Source of the DNA: Acanthacorydalis orientalis
Taxonomy: Eukaryota > Arthropoda > Insecta > Megaloptera > Corydalidae
DNA: 64,000 nucleotides
NCBI GenBank assembly: GCA_034766995.1
Contig: CM068323.1
Coordinates: forward strand, 21,047,346-21,111,345
Direction of reading: 5' to 3'
Made by a program: the position numbers and the translations under genes. Below, piece by piece: positions 35,501 to 50,639 of this stretch (its first letter is position 1; the number at the start of each line of letters is the position of its first letter). The notes beneath the pieces were generated by a model. It was not told where the DNA came from and did no database searches. It saw only the letters and a program-made list of their open reading frames with translations.

Positions 35501-37286
35501 GAGTAGATTTTAAAAATAACAAATGAAAGCATTTGATTTTATTGATAAATAATATAATATATATCAAAATTATATTATTAATTATATATAGCTCGAAAAG
35601 TCTAAATAAACCTAGTTTTTTTTATTATTTAGTTATATACTTAAACTGTTGTTAATCTATTTATAAAGGGAAAAGCTCACTATTTTACAATATTCATAAA
35701 TACATTTGGCTTGAACCTCAAATACGATGAAAGGGTGTTTATTTTTATTGATTTTTATTCTTAAATATTTTTGCTAATAGAAACAGCTGATTCTAAATAT
35801 AGGAATGCAATTCATTCAAGCTTAAAATTTATAATCAAATATGTATGATTTTCTCATTTAAATTGAAAAACGCAATCATTATTTCCAATTAAGTTTAATA
35901 TAAATTCATAAATAAACTATTTACAGTTGATATTAGTGCAACTATTTACAAATGATAAAATATTTTAAAATAAAATTAAACAAGTTTACATGAAGATGAT
36001 TAAAATTCTGTAAATATTGACTGGTAGTAAATAAATATATTTTAATGTTGTACTTTGATAATTCATAAAACCTAAAACTCTATTTATAATTTAACTCTGA
36101 GAAAACTGCTTGTTTAATACTAAATATTTCAAACATGCTGAAATACGAGTTGGTTACAGAAAGTACTTTGTAATTCTTGTTTGTTTGTATAAATTTTCAT
36201 AGGGTTACTAACAAGAAACATGTTTCATTACTGTATTTTTATTATCGTTATCAAATAAGTAAATTAAAGCTTATTTATTTAGATTCGATCTTACATTTAG
36301 AATCTAAAGTTAAAAAATATAATTAAATAATTAGTTATGTTATAAATAAATAAAAATATTAAAACATAAATTACTACAAAACTACAATATTTATTTAAAA
36401 ACGTTATTGAATTAAAAAAAAATAAACAAACTGAAAATAATATATAACTATAAACTGACATTACATTCTTTATACATGGTGTTATTTTGGCATACATCTA
36501 GTTTACTGATAACCATAGCGTCGATAATACTGACAGGCTTGTGACAAGGGTTTTTTTTATAGAAAAAATCACTTTCTATCTTGTTTTCTCCTAAACACAT
36601 ATAGAAAAGAGACACGAACCTAAAAGAGGTTGAAATAAACGACTGAACATTTATCTGGAATTTAATGCCTTTTTTATAAATTGTGGTATGTTTCTGAAAA
36701 GAATATACTTTGTAATTTCGAAAAATGTAACTCAAAGGAAATTTATCATTTAAGTTTATTATTATCAATATCAAATAATTTAATTTTTTATACAATTTAT
36801 AATAAGATGCGTTAACTTTCTTACAGACTTTTATTTTATTTATTTACAAGGTATTTATTTTATAAATAACTGTCTTTAATATTTAGAATAATAAGACATT
36901 TACATTGATTTACTTTTTAGAAAAGAAAAAAATATTTTGTGTTTCTATAAAGTAATGAGGTATAAAACTAACGCAAATTGAAAAATCATAAATTAATAGA
37001 AAGTATTAGCATGACAAAATTGTTTTCTATAGTTAGTAATTCATATTAATATGCATTGAATTTAATTTCAAAATATTTTAATTCTGATCTCCATGTATTT
37101 TATTGGTGTAAGAATCCAACTTTAGAAAGAAAATAGCTTAGGATGGAATTATATAGCAGAGTATGTAGGCGTAGTGACGTGATTGCTTATATTTTATGAT
37201 ATAAGAAATTATTTCCCTGCATGAGTGGGTTTAAGTGGATTTTAAAATTCTTGTACTATAATTGGAAGATGATTGCTTTATTAATA

Positions 37287-37358
<72 letters not shown>

Positions 37359-37359
37359 C
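37287..37359. repeat. (TA)n microsatellite
   Basis: TA run of about 50 bp, one GTAT break, then more TA. Confidence 0.95.
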
Positions 37360-40300
37360 TAAGACCAAATATTACCTTGATAGATAATAATTGTGTACAT
37401 TAATTAACATTCTTTTATATTTGAAACACTAACTCTAGCATAATTAAATGAAAATTATTTTACATTATATTCATACTATTTATTTTCTCAATACCGATTT
37501 GTAATAAAAAAAAATACTTAAAGAATCAAAGTATAAGATAACTGTCTTTTTATCTTGTTTGCAATAACTATTAAAAATTTTAATACGTTTTATTCCGACT
37601 GTTAAATCTCTTTTTAATTATTATACAACGTTTGAGAACATTAGAGTCACTTCATCGGAACTTTTCTATCATTATTATTCATATAATTTTTTTTCGAAAA
37701 AAAATATCTTTTTCAATTTGTTGGAAACAAAATAAGAATAAAAGAATAATACTGGAAAAAGACACTTTTATCTCTTAAATTAAAGACGTGTTTTACACAT
37801 CAAAGAACTTCACAAATAATTTAATGATTAGAATTAAATAAAATATTGTTAATACTTAGAAAGAAAACATATTTAATTCCAGTTTCATTATAAAAAAAAC
37901 AATTATTCCATTTCAACTTATTTACCACAATAAACTTATTCTCCCAAAAATTAAAAGACTTTCATATTAAATAGGGAGTTGAAACAAACAAGATTACAAA
38001 GTACTTTCTATAATCCACTGAAAGTTTTAATATCAACAAGAACTTGACAATAAATGTTTATTATGAAATAAATAAATTTTCTGAGAAATTACTTTAAATA
38101 GACTTTGATTTTCAGAACAAGTATATTATTTGATTGTTTAATAATTTATGAATGTTGCAAGAAGTGGTATATATATATATATATGCATATAAGTTGAAGC
38201 TGATTTTTAAATAGGGTGATATAACACAAGTTTTAAGTGAGATGTATCATTTTCTTAGAAATAAGCAAATACTTTTTAAGAAAAATTGTATCAAAGAAAG
38301 TCACTGAAAAACGTACAATATTTTTAAATAAAAATAATGAATGTATATAAGGTAACTTTTTTTTATTTTTCATTAAGGAAAAAATATTTCGCACTACTAA
38401 TTATAATTCCATGTATTTTGGTCAACAAATATTATTTACTTTGATTATTACGGAGTGGTAGATTTTGAGTCTGGTTTGTTTATTCTGATTTTCCATATAG
38501 TTTAAAACGCCTGTAATTATAAAATGTGCGGATAAACTTGTTCATTAATAATTGTAATTATGCGTTTCCTTTTAAACTCCCACTCATATAAAGCTTATAT
38601 TCGAACGTATATTAAAATAGAAATGTGTTAGTTCATTTAACTAGAAACTCAATATATATTTGATGTTATTGTACACATATATGACTATATCGGACAGAGC
38701 ATTGATTCCTTGCATATAAGCATTCTTGAAAATAATAGAATATAGAGCCATGCTTCTCAGGAGTTTCAACCAAAATTTATGAATGTTATATAAATTTATT
38801 TCTCATTTACTTTGATTCAAACAAGAATTGTGTATCAACGAACAAGTCTTTTGATGTGATAATACTTGTTTTCAAATGGTTTCTAGTGAAATATGAACAT
38901 AATAATAAAGTTTGATGAAAATTAAATGTTTAGGTCAAGTCTTAGATGTAAAATTTGAATATATAACGAGCGGTCTACTATAACAAACATAAAAGGTACG
39001 ACAGCCTATGGTTATAGCTTGAAGAAAGTTAGGGTATAAACGATTCTTTATCGAAACGTTTCTTTGTTGTTGAAGGGGTCGTATAAGGGTAACAGTTTAA
39101 AGATAGTTTCATCTCAATATCAATGTCGATAAAGGGAAGAATGTGATTTCATGGAAATACTAATTACTCTAAGATGAAGTTTATAATATATATATATACA
39201 TATATTTAGTATTAAAATTTATTTTTAACCTTTTATATATTTTTTTAAAAAAAATGAAGTAGATTTAATATAGAAATTTATATATATTTAAAATTAACTG
39301 CCACTCAAGAAAAGAGTAAAAAATAAATATAAATATGATGTTTTGAAATTACTCAAAAAAATGTTTTCTTTCATTAGATGAATTCTAGATTTCTTTTAAA
39401 ATTCTTTTATTTAATAGTTAAATATTATACTTTTTACAAAAAGATTTTAGATGTAAATAAGCATGATGTTTTATTGAATGTACTAAATTTGAATTAAAAT
39501 AAAATTCCAATTGTATGTATAAATTTCGAAGCACCATTACAAAGTTAAGTTAATTTGCCAAAAGCAATTAATTAAACAAAATACCACAAGCTGTTTCTAT
39601 TATTTTACCTTAATTGAAACACGAAATTTCTGTAATGTATTTTAGTGTGTAAGCTCTAATTAAATATTTGTGCAAGAGATTCGATCAATAGCTTAAAATA
39701 AATTTCAATTCTATTACTAGTTGAAATTTGTTTTAGTTTTGAGAAAAGTGTTTGATAAAATATAATTCTTTTTCAATAATATACAGAATTATATAATAAT
39801 TTTAAGTATTTTATACACACTCTTTAAATATTTTTTACTCTACGAATTTTAAAAATATACCAGATTATTAAGAATACAATTTATTTAGAAAGAAATAATA
39901 TTTGCGAAGCTATATTTAGTCTTCAATGACTCAAAGTGCATTATAATGTTATTTGTGTATATTTTTTTATAATAATATTTTTATTACGTCTGTACGTTTA
40001 TCACGTCACAATTTTTTATTATTTCAATTATTTGTGTAATAAAAGTACAAATTTTTCGTCCATTTAAAATAATGATGACGAAGAAATGATGTTAATGTTA
40101 TTAAAACTGTTTCCGTTATCGTCATTAGAATACTAATTCAGTGGCAAAATAATATCTAATGAATATAAATAAACAAAGATTAACCCAGATGGTACTACTA
40201 GTAAAGAAACACATGTTTGTTATTTGATAATAGTGAAAAATTAATGTCTTTAAAATCAATTCTAATTTGAATATAACACAAACTGAATATACTGAATATT

Positions 40301-40939
40301 TATTTGTGTAAATATCTAGAATATTTAATTATATTATTTTGAAATAAAAAATAACTTATTGTTTTATCATCAGATTAAGTGAAAGTGTACATAAAACTAT
40401 CTTAAATAATAGAGAAGTTTATTTGTAATAACTATATTTATTTATATACTTCATTGTTGTTCGTACTAAAAATAATTCTAATATAAATCCACTTCCTCGT
40501 AAAAACGTTCTATTTTTAAGACAAAGTATATTTACACACATTTCTTTTGTACAACATGTTTTAAATTGTTATGATAAAAGAATTTTCATAGTTGAAACTA
40601 TTCTGTTAAATGTCGTCATAGATAGATTTTGACAGCTCTGGGAAAGTGAGCATACTTAGTACTGTCTTCCTATTGCCTTGACCTTAATTTTGTCAACTGA
40701 CAATATACTGGAGAAATAAACCAGCGTGAAACATTCTGTATTCTGATTACAAAAACAGGAGCTTACAGTTTTTGAACAGCGAATTGCAATATTTTTATCC
40801 TGAAACGTTGAATGTATGTATATTTGTACACTATATGTGGTTGTCTTTTTGTACGTTTTTTTATAAGTTATCAATCAAAACGAAAATATTTTTTTGAAAT
40901 TTCAATTTAAGTTTATAAATAATATTTATATGTGTGAGT

Positions 40940-40981
40940 TTATATATATATATATATATATAAAGTGTGTCTATTTGTAAA

Positions 40982-41018
<37 letters not shown>
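40940..41018. repeat. Two TA runs
   Basis: TA at 40940-40962 and 40985-41018, separated by AAGTGTGTCTATTTGTAA-type sequence. Confidence 0.92.
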
Positions 41019-41019
<1 letters not shown>

Positions 41020-43245
41020 CATATGAATAAGAGGCGAAAATCAATAAAAAATAAATCTACTTCATCTGTGTTTCTAAAATGATAGAAAAAGCTTCAGTAA
41101 CATGAAAGATTGAATGTAAATACAATTGATAAATAATAAGATGAAGTTTCATAGAAATAGATAATTATTTTTTTTTAGTAAATCAAGAAATTCAAATGCA
41201 AATAAGATATAAAAGATTTCTTTCACATTTTAATGCACAACGATTTTTTTGTTTAATATTTGAAGAAAAAGTTATTTTGTATATCAGTTTCTTGCAATTA
41301 CAATTGATATTTGAAACGTTCTTGTTGTTGTAAGCGATAATATATTCGAACTGTTAGACGTGAAAGAACAATAAAGAAAATTCATTTCAAAGACATTTTA
41401 TAAGTTACTGTTTTAATAAAAAGTTGATATTGTAATTTTAATATATTTTTTATTAAATATATTTTATAGCGTGATTAAAATAGTCAATATATATTCATCA
41501 ATATTGAAAAAAGTTGAAAGTTTCTATTAATTTTATTGTCAGTTCAATGATTTTATAACTTTTATAAAAATTTACAACAAAAACTATTTAACACAGTAAA
41601 AGTAATTTAATTTTAATTAAAGCTAATTTATTTCTTGAAGAAATATTTTTCAATATTCATATTTATTCTATGCATATTATTAATAAAATTTAATAATGCT
41701 GTCCTTTAGAAACATTAGTAATGGAAAGATGTATATAAAAATATTTTCAAATTTAATTTATATTTATTCAAGATTCAACAATATTACAACCAACATGCAT
41801 TTATTTAAACTTTTATGAATTAATATACCCTATAATGATATAATTTAAAATTAACACATTTTATAGTTAAATATTCATGACACGTGTTAAAATATTTATT
41901 TGAAATCGATTGACTGGTCGCATTTAAATGTTATATTTGATAATTATATTATTTATACAAAGAGTCGAGACAGAAAATAAATATTTATTGAAAACTGAAC
42001 AGTTGTTCATGTTTTTCTTTTAAGTCACGTTTTTCATATATAATTATAGTTGCAATACATGTTTAGATTTATCTTTCATGAGATATTTCATTGATAATAA
42101 TTAAAAAGGCTTGCATATATATTTACTTATTCTATACTAATCAATAAAAAAACTATTATACTTCGAAGAAAAAATATATCAAATGTAATAACAGAATAAC
42201 TATTTTATATTTATGGAATTTTCTATAAAAAATTATAATACATTTGATTATTTTGAGTATTTAAAAATATAATATTAGGATTAAATACAAATGAAAATTC
42301 TTATAGTGAGATTTAAGAGATAAGAATTCATTTTTAAAGTTTACTTAAAAGTTATATGTTTTTTAGTTATTATGTATATGCTTTTTATTTATTTTTTCAA
42401 GCGGTGTTAAATTACTTTCTCTAATATATATTAATAGTAAAAAAAATTTTTTTTAGATTTTTATGAGAAAGTATAAACACGAAAACGAATATATAAATAT
42501 TACATAAAAAATAATTAAGTTTTTTTGGAAATATAAACGAATAAAATGATATCTATGGTCCTCAGGACAAAAATTACAATCGTACATTGAAACTATGACC
42601 TTCATGTCCATTCAAATAAATATATAAAAATACATCATCTCAATGTAAAAAGAATCTTAATAACGCAGATGTTGAAATATAAACTAGACTTTTGTTTATA
42701 TGAAACGACGAAATTTGCGTAGGTATAAAAAAAATTCAAGCTTTTATCTTAAACGGTGTACGAATTATATGCTTGTCAATCTTTTTAAGAAAAAATTCCA
42801 ATGTATTGCATTGATAAACTTTAAAATGACATAGCAGGCATAACATACTGAAAATTGGATATGTAAAAACGAATTATAAATTTACAAATTTATTGAAAAT
42901 GTTTAACAGCTAAAATGAACGATTGGTTTGTCTGAATGTATAAAATTTACATATTTTAATGAATACTATACCAATGAATAAATACTTGACTGTTTTAAAA
43001 CAAATGTTATGAAAATGTTTCTTTTTTTAACAAATTATTTTTGCTATCGATATTTATTTTTCATAATTATATGAAAGCAATATTGGATATTATAAAAACA
43101 ATATCATTCTCAGTTTACATATAAATAATAAGTTATTTAAATTTAAATAAGTTCAGCAGCATTTGAAATTGTATAAAATGAACCTAAATTTCAATTTAGA
43201 ATTCTTTATCGATTGTTATAAGATGGTATTATTATAAAAGAATAG

Positions 43246-43302
<57 letters not shown>
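43246..43302. repeat. (TA)n microsatellite
   Basis: TA run with one ACAT break. Confidence 0.94.
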
Positions 43303-43306
<4 letters not shown>

Positions 43307-43752
43307 TATGATCAAAAACTTCTAAACTAAACAAATTTCTCGTTTCCTATTTAATGTAAATAATACTTCTTGTTTCTGTATTGTTAAATATCTTAATAAA
43401 ATTTGATCACGTTATTATAACTAACAAATGGGTCATTTATGTATAATCGCTTTACATTCTATTATTTTAAAACAATTTTTATTTCATTCCATTATATGAA
43501 AGCGCAAATGTATACTTTTCTTATCTGAAATATACAATTACTTCTGTTCTAATTATACATATTTTACTTTTTAGATATCATTGGTACAGAGAAACTAACA
43601 CAATGAAATTTATCACCAATGTGTGAAAAAGCTCTCTAATGGAGATTATCCTTTGTCTTATTGTTATTTCCTCTATAATATACATCTTGTACTGGTACAT
43701 ATGTTTATTGTTTTTGTACAGTTCGAAGTTATGTAAATATATACTTTCGCAA

Positions 43753-43754
<2 letters not shown>

Positions 43755-43804
<50 letters not shown>

Positions 43805-43819
43805 TATTCATATACACAC

Positions 43820-43862
<43 letters not shown>

Positions 43863-43868
43863 GTGTGT
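43755..43868. repeat. TA runs with CA and TG ends
   Basis: TA, then ATTCATATACACACATT, then TA, then TATG and GTGTGT. Confidence 0.93.
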
Positions 43869-44024
43869 TTATATGCATGTATACAATTAATGTAATATTA
43901 ACACGTTGTTATACCTTATTGCTCATTAAAGGATTTTGTTATGCTTCTATAATACAACATAATACAGAATTTACATTGACGAGATGTTGACATTGTATAT
44001 ATTATTATGTATACGTATTATATA

Positions 44025-44030
<6 letters not shown>

Positions 44031-44057
<27 letters not shown>
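44031..44057. repeat. (TA)n microsatellite
   Basis: Short TA run followed by GTGTGTGGGTG. Confidence 0.9.
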
Positions 44058-44059
44058 AT

Positions 44060-47000
44060 GTGTGTGGGTGTATGTATAAATTTATGTAGCTTCAAACCCT
44101 TTTGAAATCATTAAATGACTAAGTTAGTAAGTAAATTGTCAACTATTCGAATTGTAAATGTACAAAATATTTATGTAGTTATACAAACAGTTGTTTAAAT
44201 CACAAACAGAAACTTTATTCTTGGAAGCTAAATATTGAACAAATATAGTGACTACTAATAGATTAAACAAAGTAATAAATTAAGGAAATATTTAAAATTA
44301 GCGAACTATTTTATTTTTCAATCTTAAAATCAACTGGTCAATCATTTATTTTATAACAATATAATTTTTAAACTTCAAGATAATTTGAAAAGTCCTATAT
44401 TTTAAATTGGTTACTTTTGATAATATAAACAAACATTTTATTTTATAATAAAAACCGAATTAAATAATATAGATACAAATTGTTTACTATATACAATTTT
44501 AAATATTTTGAAATTTAAAATTTCTACGACATATAATCAAATTATTTAAGGAGATAAACAGAGAATAAAATACGTTTTCATTCTAAAAATAGATTAAAAT
44601 AAGTATACAGTTCGAAATAGTTTAAGTATAAAGTTATATTTTATGTACTCTATAAAGAAATCGAATATGAAGAAAAGAAATATGGTTATGTATTTATATA
44701 CGTTTTTCAAACGATCTAACTGCAATTCAGATCAAAAAATTGGTCCATAAAAATATGTTATATGAAGATGTTAAAGAAAAATATAAGATGAAAGAATTGA
44801 TATATCAAAAATAAAAATAATTTATTAGGAAATAATGTTGATGTTTGTAATACAGTTTAATCACTTTAAGATATTTAAAAGAAACGATTGAAAAAGTAAA
44901 TTACAAACTGTTTAAGTCCTAATTTATTAAAATTGAGATATAAAGTAATTACACAAATATTAAACATTCTTTTAAAATATACATTGCTACATGAGATTAA
45001 TTTTCGAGCTGCAAGGAAAACATTAAGATAAGCGTCTGTTTGATCCAGTATACCTATTGAAGGGTAAATACTTTAAAGCCGATATATCAAACATTTCATT
45101 ACAAGCACAAAATTTACTCTATTCGACATGGATTAAATGTACATCACTTCTTGTTGTTAAGCTGTTAAGTTTATTCTGAAGAGGATGTTATGTTATTTGG
45201 TATGTCGAGTTTCGAATCATTTTTTTGATTTTATAATTAAACTTTAAATATGTTAAAATTGATAATATATTTATTCATTAATTAGTTAATCGATTTATTT
45301 CAAAATTCGATTTTTACGATTAACTATAAAAGCAGTAAGCTTTGAGGATTTTTTTTATCTCTTGACAAGCTATTAGATTTGTAAATATATTTGTACATTT
45401 TTTGAGAGAAATCTAATAGAATTTTTAAATAAAAAAATAACAAAGCACAAATTATAATTCAATTAAATATTATAACTTGTCTTGAAATTTGCATTACAAA
45501 TTATTACTATTTAATGTACAAAAAATTAATAAAAATATTTTTTATTGCGAATTGTTAATTTTAAATATTTTTTTTTAAATAAAAAATTAGGCTTATTTAT
45601 AAATTTATTGAAGCATATTACTATATTTACACTTGAACTTGATTACATTTTAATTCTTTCACAGAAAAATAGAACTATTTTAATTTATTTCTAATATAGC
45701 TCATGTCTGTAACTTTTTGATTAAATATCGAAAATTACAGTGGTATGCACATGTCTGAAGCAAATGGTTTTTGAAACGATTAGTATTTCAGTCTGACTTT
45801 CTGATCAACGTAGAGTGAAACTAATTGTTTGTTTTTGAAGCATTTTTTAGATTGTTGACTTTGTTATTAACTACTGAACACCACATAGTCTGCAATAGCT
45901 GTGATTGTGTTGAAAATATCGGAATATTTCAGTGACAAATACATTCTATTAGATTTCATTAAATGTGCAATGGAGAAGTTCGACTTATTTCACATACTAT
46001 AAGAGAGTAAATTTAATAGAAAGAAAATACCTGAACCAATTTACACCTAAACTGATTCTAATTTTCCTTATGAATTAATACATATTTTTTAAATTACCAA
46101 GTTTCAATTAAATACAGTAGATACACTATAAAATAATTACAATTAAATTTCTTAATAAAATACAAACGAACTGAAAAATAAAATAAAATGCTTATTAATT
46201 CTATATTTAAATTGAAAAAAAATAACTGATTTGATAAAAACATTTTTTTTTATATATAAGAAGTATATTTACAAAAATATTAATCATTTATATTTATTGA
46301 AACAGTTCGAACCCTTAACTGATCAATCAATCAACAATGTGATTGATTATGTATTAAGAATTATTACCTTAAATGTATAGTAGTAAAATTTTCAAAAGAT
46401 AAATTTAATAATCGTAAATGTTACTTTTTCCATATAATTTCCATTATGATTATTTTTAGATTATTTTGTCTAGAAAATATTTTATCATTTTTTAAACATA
46501 ATTTCATTAAAATATTTAGTTTATCAATTTTGTAATATAAGAAAATCCACAGACTGAAGATATTTTTTTCATTTAATGATTGATTGATTACGTTAATATT
46601 TACAAAGATTGTATCTATAGAAGACACTATTTTACAGTTATTTTTTAAATTTTAATATTTTTTATTAATTAATATATTTTCAATAATATATAAACATAAA
46701 ATAACTTCTTCCAAAATTTAGCTAGAATTTTCAGTATTATAATTTCTATTATTGCTGAAATTAATTTTTAATTTGTGTAATAAACTATTCGATTTTAAAA
46801 CGAATATTTTGTTATGTTTGTAGATTAATTATACATTTAAAAACGAATATTAATACAAATAATTTTTTACTGGAATTAATGACTTGATTTGATTTAAAAA
46901 GGATATTTAATATTTTTATTTTAATATAAAAATTTTACTTATATACTACATTTTAGGTTACTTTAAAGGACGATTTGGATAAAAAATATTAAATATTTTG

Positions 47001-48380
47001 AAAGATGGATACTGTGTTATTAGTAATAAAAATCCGGATTGAATTATCGTTTGAAAACGAAAACTATAAATAGATAAATAATAAGTCGACAATAATATTT
47101 TTACTGGAAGTGTTTATTTGTGTACAGATTTATTACAACGTTAAAACTAACTTTCTAGTTTCTAAGTACCTAGTACTCCAGCCTTTAGTTTGATGTAAAC
47201 AAAGGGTTTTGTCTCTTTGTTGATATTTCCACTTTAGAAGTGTATATGTGACAAGTAAGTTTGCAACTAATTAAAACTGATGGAGGTAATTTTGTATTAC
47301 TTTCATATTATACATATTTGTATTAAGATAATATTTATTGAGCGGATTATTTTGATTTAAATAAAATATAAACATTTCAAGCAGAAAAAAACATTTGATG
47401 AATTAAGATAATATTTGATTAACATTGAATTAATTTAGATTTGTTCAAGACTTATCTCTTAATACATTTTAAAATTTATAAAAACATCAATGATTTTTTT
47501 CGTGGCAGAATTATCAAAGTTATGCACAGTCTCCATTTACTTGAAAGATTACGGATTTTCATCCAAAGTTTTCTTTCATGGAAAAAGCGTTTTTATATCC
47601 CCGCTCTTAAAATAACATGTTTCTAAGGTGACTATAAACTCTATGCACTTACATATTATAAAAAAATCATATATATTATTTTCTGAATTTATTTGGTTTT
47701 GTGTTTTTTATAATGCGTACTTTTGAATGTTATAAATATTTCAATATATAAATGAAATAAGACTTTTAATCACGAAAAATATATATAATTGTAAAATTCA
47801 GTACACTTGAAGAAAATACAAGCATACAAAAATATTCAATTACTCCAGTAATGTAATTTTAGAAAATCAATAGTGAGATAGTAAGTAAGTAAACAATCAT
47901 TAATGTCACTTTGAATGGATATCAGCGTCGCTGAACCCAGTATTATGAAAATTTTCCCTTTTGTAAGTATAAGTAGTTTTTTTCGACGAAATATTCTAAA
48001 AATATATGAGAGTAATCACGGTTTGTGGAATCCCACACAAGATCAACACATAACAGTGTTTTTATTAGGGCGACGGTCAAAGCGAAGAACAATTTTGTGG
48101 TTGGCGTTATACATAAAGTGTCTACGAACAACGATTTCGTGAATTAACGGCTCAGAGTTGGGAGAAATAAGCGTGTAGACTTACTATCTTTTTAGTAAGA
48201 GTTTCATCTAAGAACGTTATCTTGATTCTTAGAGACGGAAATGAATCACAAATTTCGGATTAGATCATCACAGATTTCATTTCAATGAGTTTCTGTTTCA
48301 GTATTTTCCTTAATAAGTTTTGAATTTTATTCAGGAATTCAATTGGTATTCTAATTTTTTAAGTAAATTTAGTTGACAGA
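44060..48380. other. AT-rich sequence almost free of microsatellites
   Basis: There is no gene and no long TA tract over about 4.3 kb, unlike most of the window. Blocks at 47430-47640 and 47900-48260 are richer in G+C. Confidence 0.5.
47900..48260. other. G+C-richer block with small inverted repeat
   Basis: Composition is raised over the surrounding 4 kb. It contains TTGTGGAATCCCACACAA near 48023, in which TGTGG and CCACA are inverted around AATC. Short open frames on both strands (47915-48142 and 47943-48131) overlap and resemble no family. Regulatory DNA is more likely than a gene. Confidence 0.3.
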
Positions 48381-48600
48381 TATTATTTGCATATATATAT
48401 ATATATATTTTTGACAATTCTATATAAATATAACTTAATAATTAAATATAAAAAAATAGTATATATTTAACATTATTATAAACGTGCACATTTAATTTAT
48501 TTGATAGTTAATACTATAAAGTAACAGTGTGTACTTTACAACTTTAATTGAAAATTATTTCTTTCGGTATATTTGTTTTATCTTGCAATACGAATTAATA

Positions 48601-48603
48601 TAC

Positions 48604-48661
<58 letters not shown>
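48601..48661. repeat. (TA)n microsatellite
   Basis: TACATA units, then about 50 bp of TA. Confidence 0.95.
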
Positions 48662-48665
<4 letters not shown>

Positions 48666-49917
48666 TTACTCCAGTAAATAACATTGATATTATTACGTAT
48701 TTAGATCATGAATTCGTTACAAAATTAATAAAATTTATTTATTTAAAAAATAGTTTAAAATATCTATTTCACTTTAAATATTCAAGTAAATTTAATGAAC
48801 ATAATTAATCAAATTTAACGGTCTTATAAACTTTACCCTCAATATATCTACATCATGATAAAGTTTAATAGGTTCGTATGTATGTAATATAAATATATAT
48901 ATATATATATATATACATAGATCAAATATGTCAAAACTTTCCAAGAACTTGATCTATGAATTATTTGTTTTAGGTAACGTAGATATACTTAAATCATAAT
49001 TTCTTACTTCAATAATTATTTGGAGAAGCATGAGAGAATTTTATTATTTTTTTTTAAAAAAATGTAGTATGAAGTATCTGTTTATGAAAATAAGAAATAT
49101 TCCTTAGTTAAATTATTTTATATTATTTTTATGAAAGGAAACCAGTGAATTTTTTATATTTTCCAATACCGTTTTGTTAAAAATTATTTAAGATGTATAT
49201 TAAACGATCGTTTCAAATATTCCAAAGTTTTGTACTTTAGTTTTCTTTCTAAACTAATATTTTCTCTGAAAATATTATGACAATATTATGAAATTATTAT
49301 TATTATTATTATGGAAATATTATGAAACATTCTATTGATTTTAAGTTATTTTTGAATTAATTCTGTAATCAATTATGAAAAAAGTATCAATATGTTCCAT
49401 GCTTAATATTTATAATAAGAGTAATAGTATATTTAAATATGTAACAAAACAATCATGATCTAAATTTGAAAGAATTTAATTATTTTCAAGATTATTTAAG
49501 AATAAGAAACAAAGACTTCTAAATGAATAAATTTAAAATATATTTCATAACGATTCGTATCGATTAAAAACAATATTGAATACAGAAACAAGAGCGCAAA
49601 CATGTTTGAATTACAGAAAACAATATTGATTACGTTGTAATTCATTTATATATTTTAATATTTATACAAAGATTTATATAACTCATTTTTTAAAAGGTCA
49701 ACACAGTTGTGTATCTTTTGTTACAGTGGGACAGATGTGATTTACAGTGAGGTCACTATAAAAGTATACATTCAAACGCCACTCATGTGGAGTATTTTTC
49801 ATTGGACAGGTCTTTGATTGTCAACATTATTTTTGTTTTATTACATAGAACTAAACCAAAAGTAATATAAATTTGAACAGTCAAGTGAAATGTATGTCTA
49901 TCTATCTATTAATTAAT

Positions 49918-49921
<4 letters not shown>

Positions 49922-49960
<39 letters not shown>
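49922..49960. repeat. (TA)n microsatellite
   Basis: Pure TA, about 19 units. Confidence 0.95.
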
Positions 49961-49962
<2 letters not shown>

Positions 49963-50639
49963 TTTAATGATATATAATTCAGTGAATATATGAATATATA
50001 TGCATGTTAAGAAGCTACTTGAAATGGTTTAAATTCGAAACTCATTCTAGCATATAACTACGTAAATAATCCATTAAGACCTACAGGAGAGTAAAAAACT
50101 GTTTTTCCCATTATATCAAGTAGAATAAAAAACAATATATTTTCATAATCAAAATACAAAATTTCTAAATTCAATAATAGAAATAATACGTTTTATAGAA
50201 AATCTCAGTGTAGTAAAAACTGTACTATGTAAATAAGATTAATAATACAATGAGGTTGCAAATTAATTTAATTTCAATTCACAGAAATTTCTATACGATA
50301 GTATTAGCAATTTCTATGCATTAATATTGACAATAGACCGTTCCATTGAATCTAGTTTACTTTATAGGAATCCGACTAATTTGTAATAATACATAACGTA
50401 CAGATATAGAAATATTAATTGGTTGAAATAGGTAGTATTAGCAATTCTATAGATTCTTAATCGTATTATAAATTTCTAATTTTTATACCACTATTTATAA
50501 TAAATGATTTCTGTTAATTGATTTATTGAGATTAACTATGTTGTTTGCATCGATACGTTGATTGTAATATAATGATAGCTCTACATACATAAATACGTAC
50601 GAATGCTGTTTTATTTTAACTCATCTTGACTATTTGTCA

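Larger units (their letters stand above)
33633..44000. other. AT-rich non-coding sequence downstream of Cad96Ca
   Basis: No exon is supported. Notable items are the 8-bp tandem array at 34827-35018, a G+C-richer block at 35150-35500, another at 38940-39140, and several TA tracts. A two-segment hydrophobic open frame at 43639-43890 ends in a (TA)n run and looks like a chance product of T-rich DNA. Confidence 0.55.

Noticed and set aside
43639..43890. Open frame starting MEIILCLIVISSIIYILYWY, resembling a small membrane protein
   Set aside because: T-rich DNA gives hydrophobic residues by chance; the frame runs into (TA)n and ends in repeat-coded residues, and no family is recognised.
46300..46330. 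GTTCGAACC resembling a tRNA B box
   Set aside because: No A box at the proper distance and no cloverleaf can be drawn from the AT-rich flanks.
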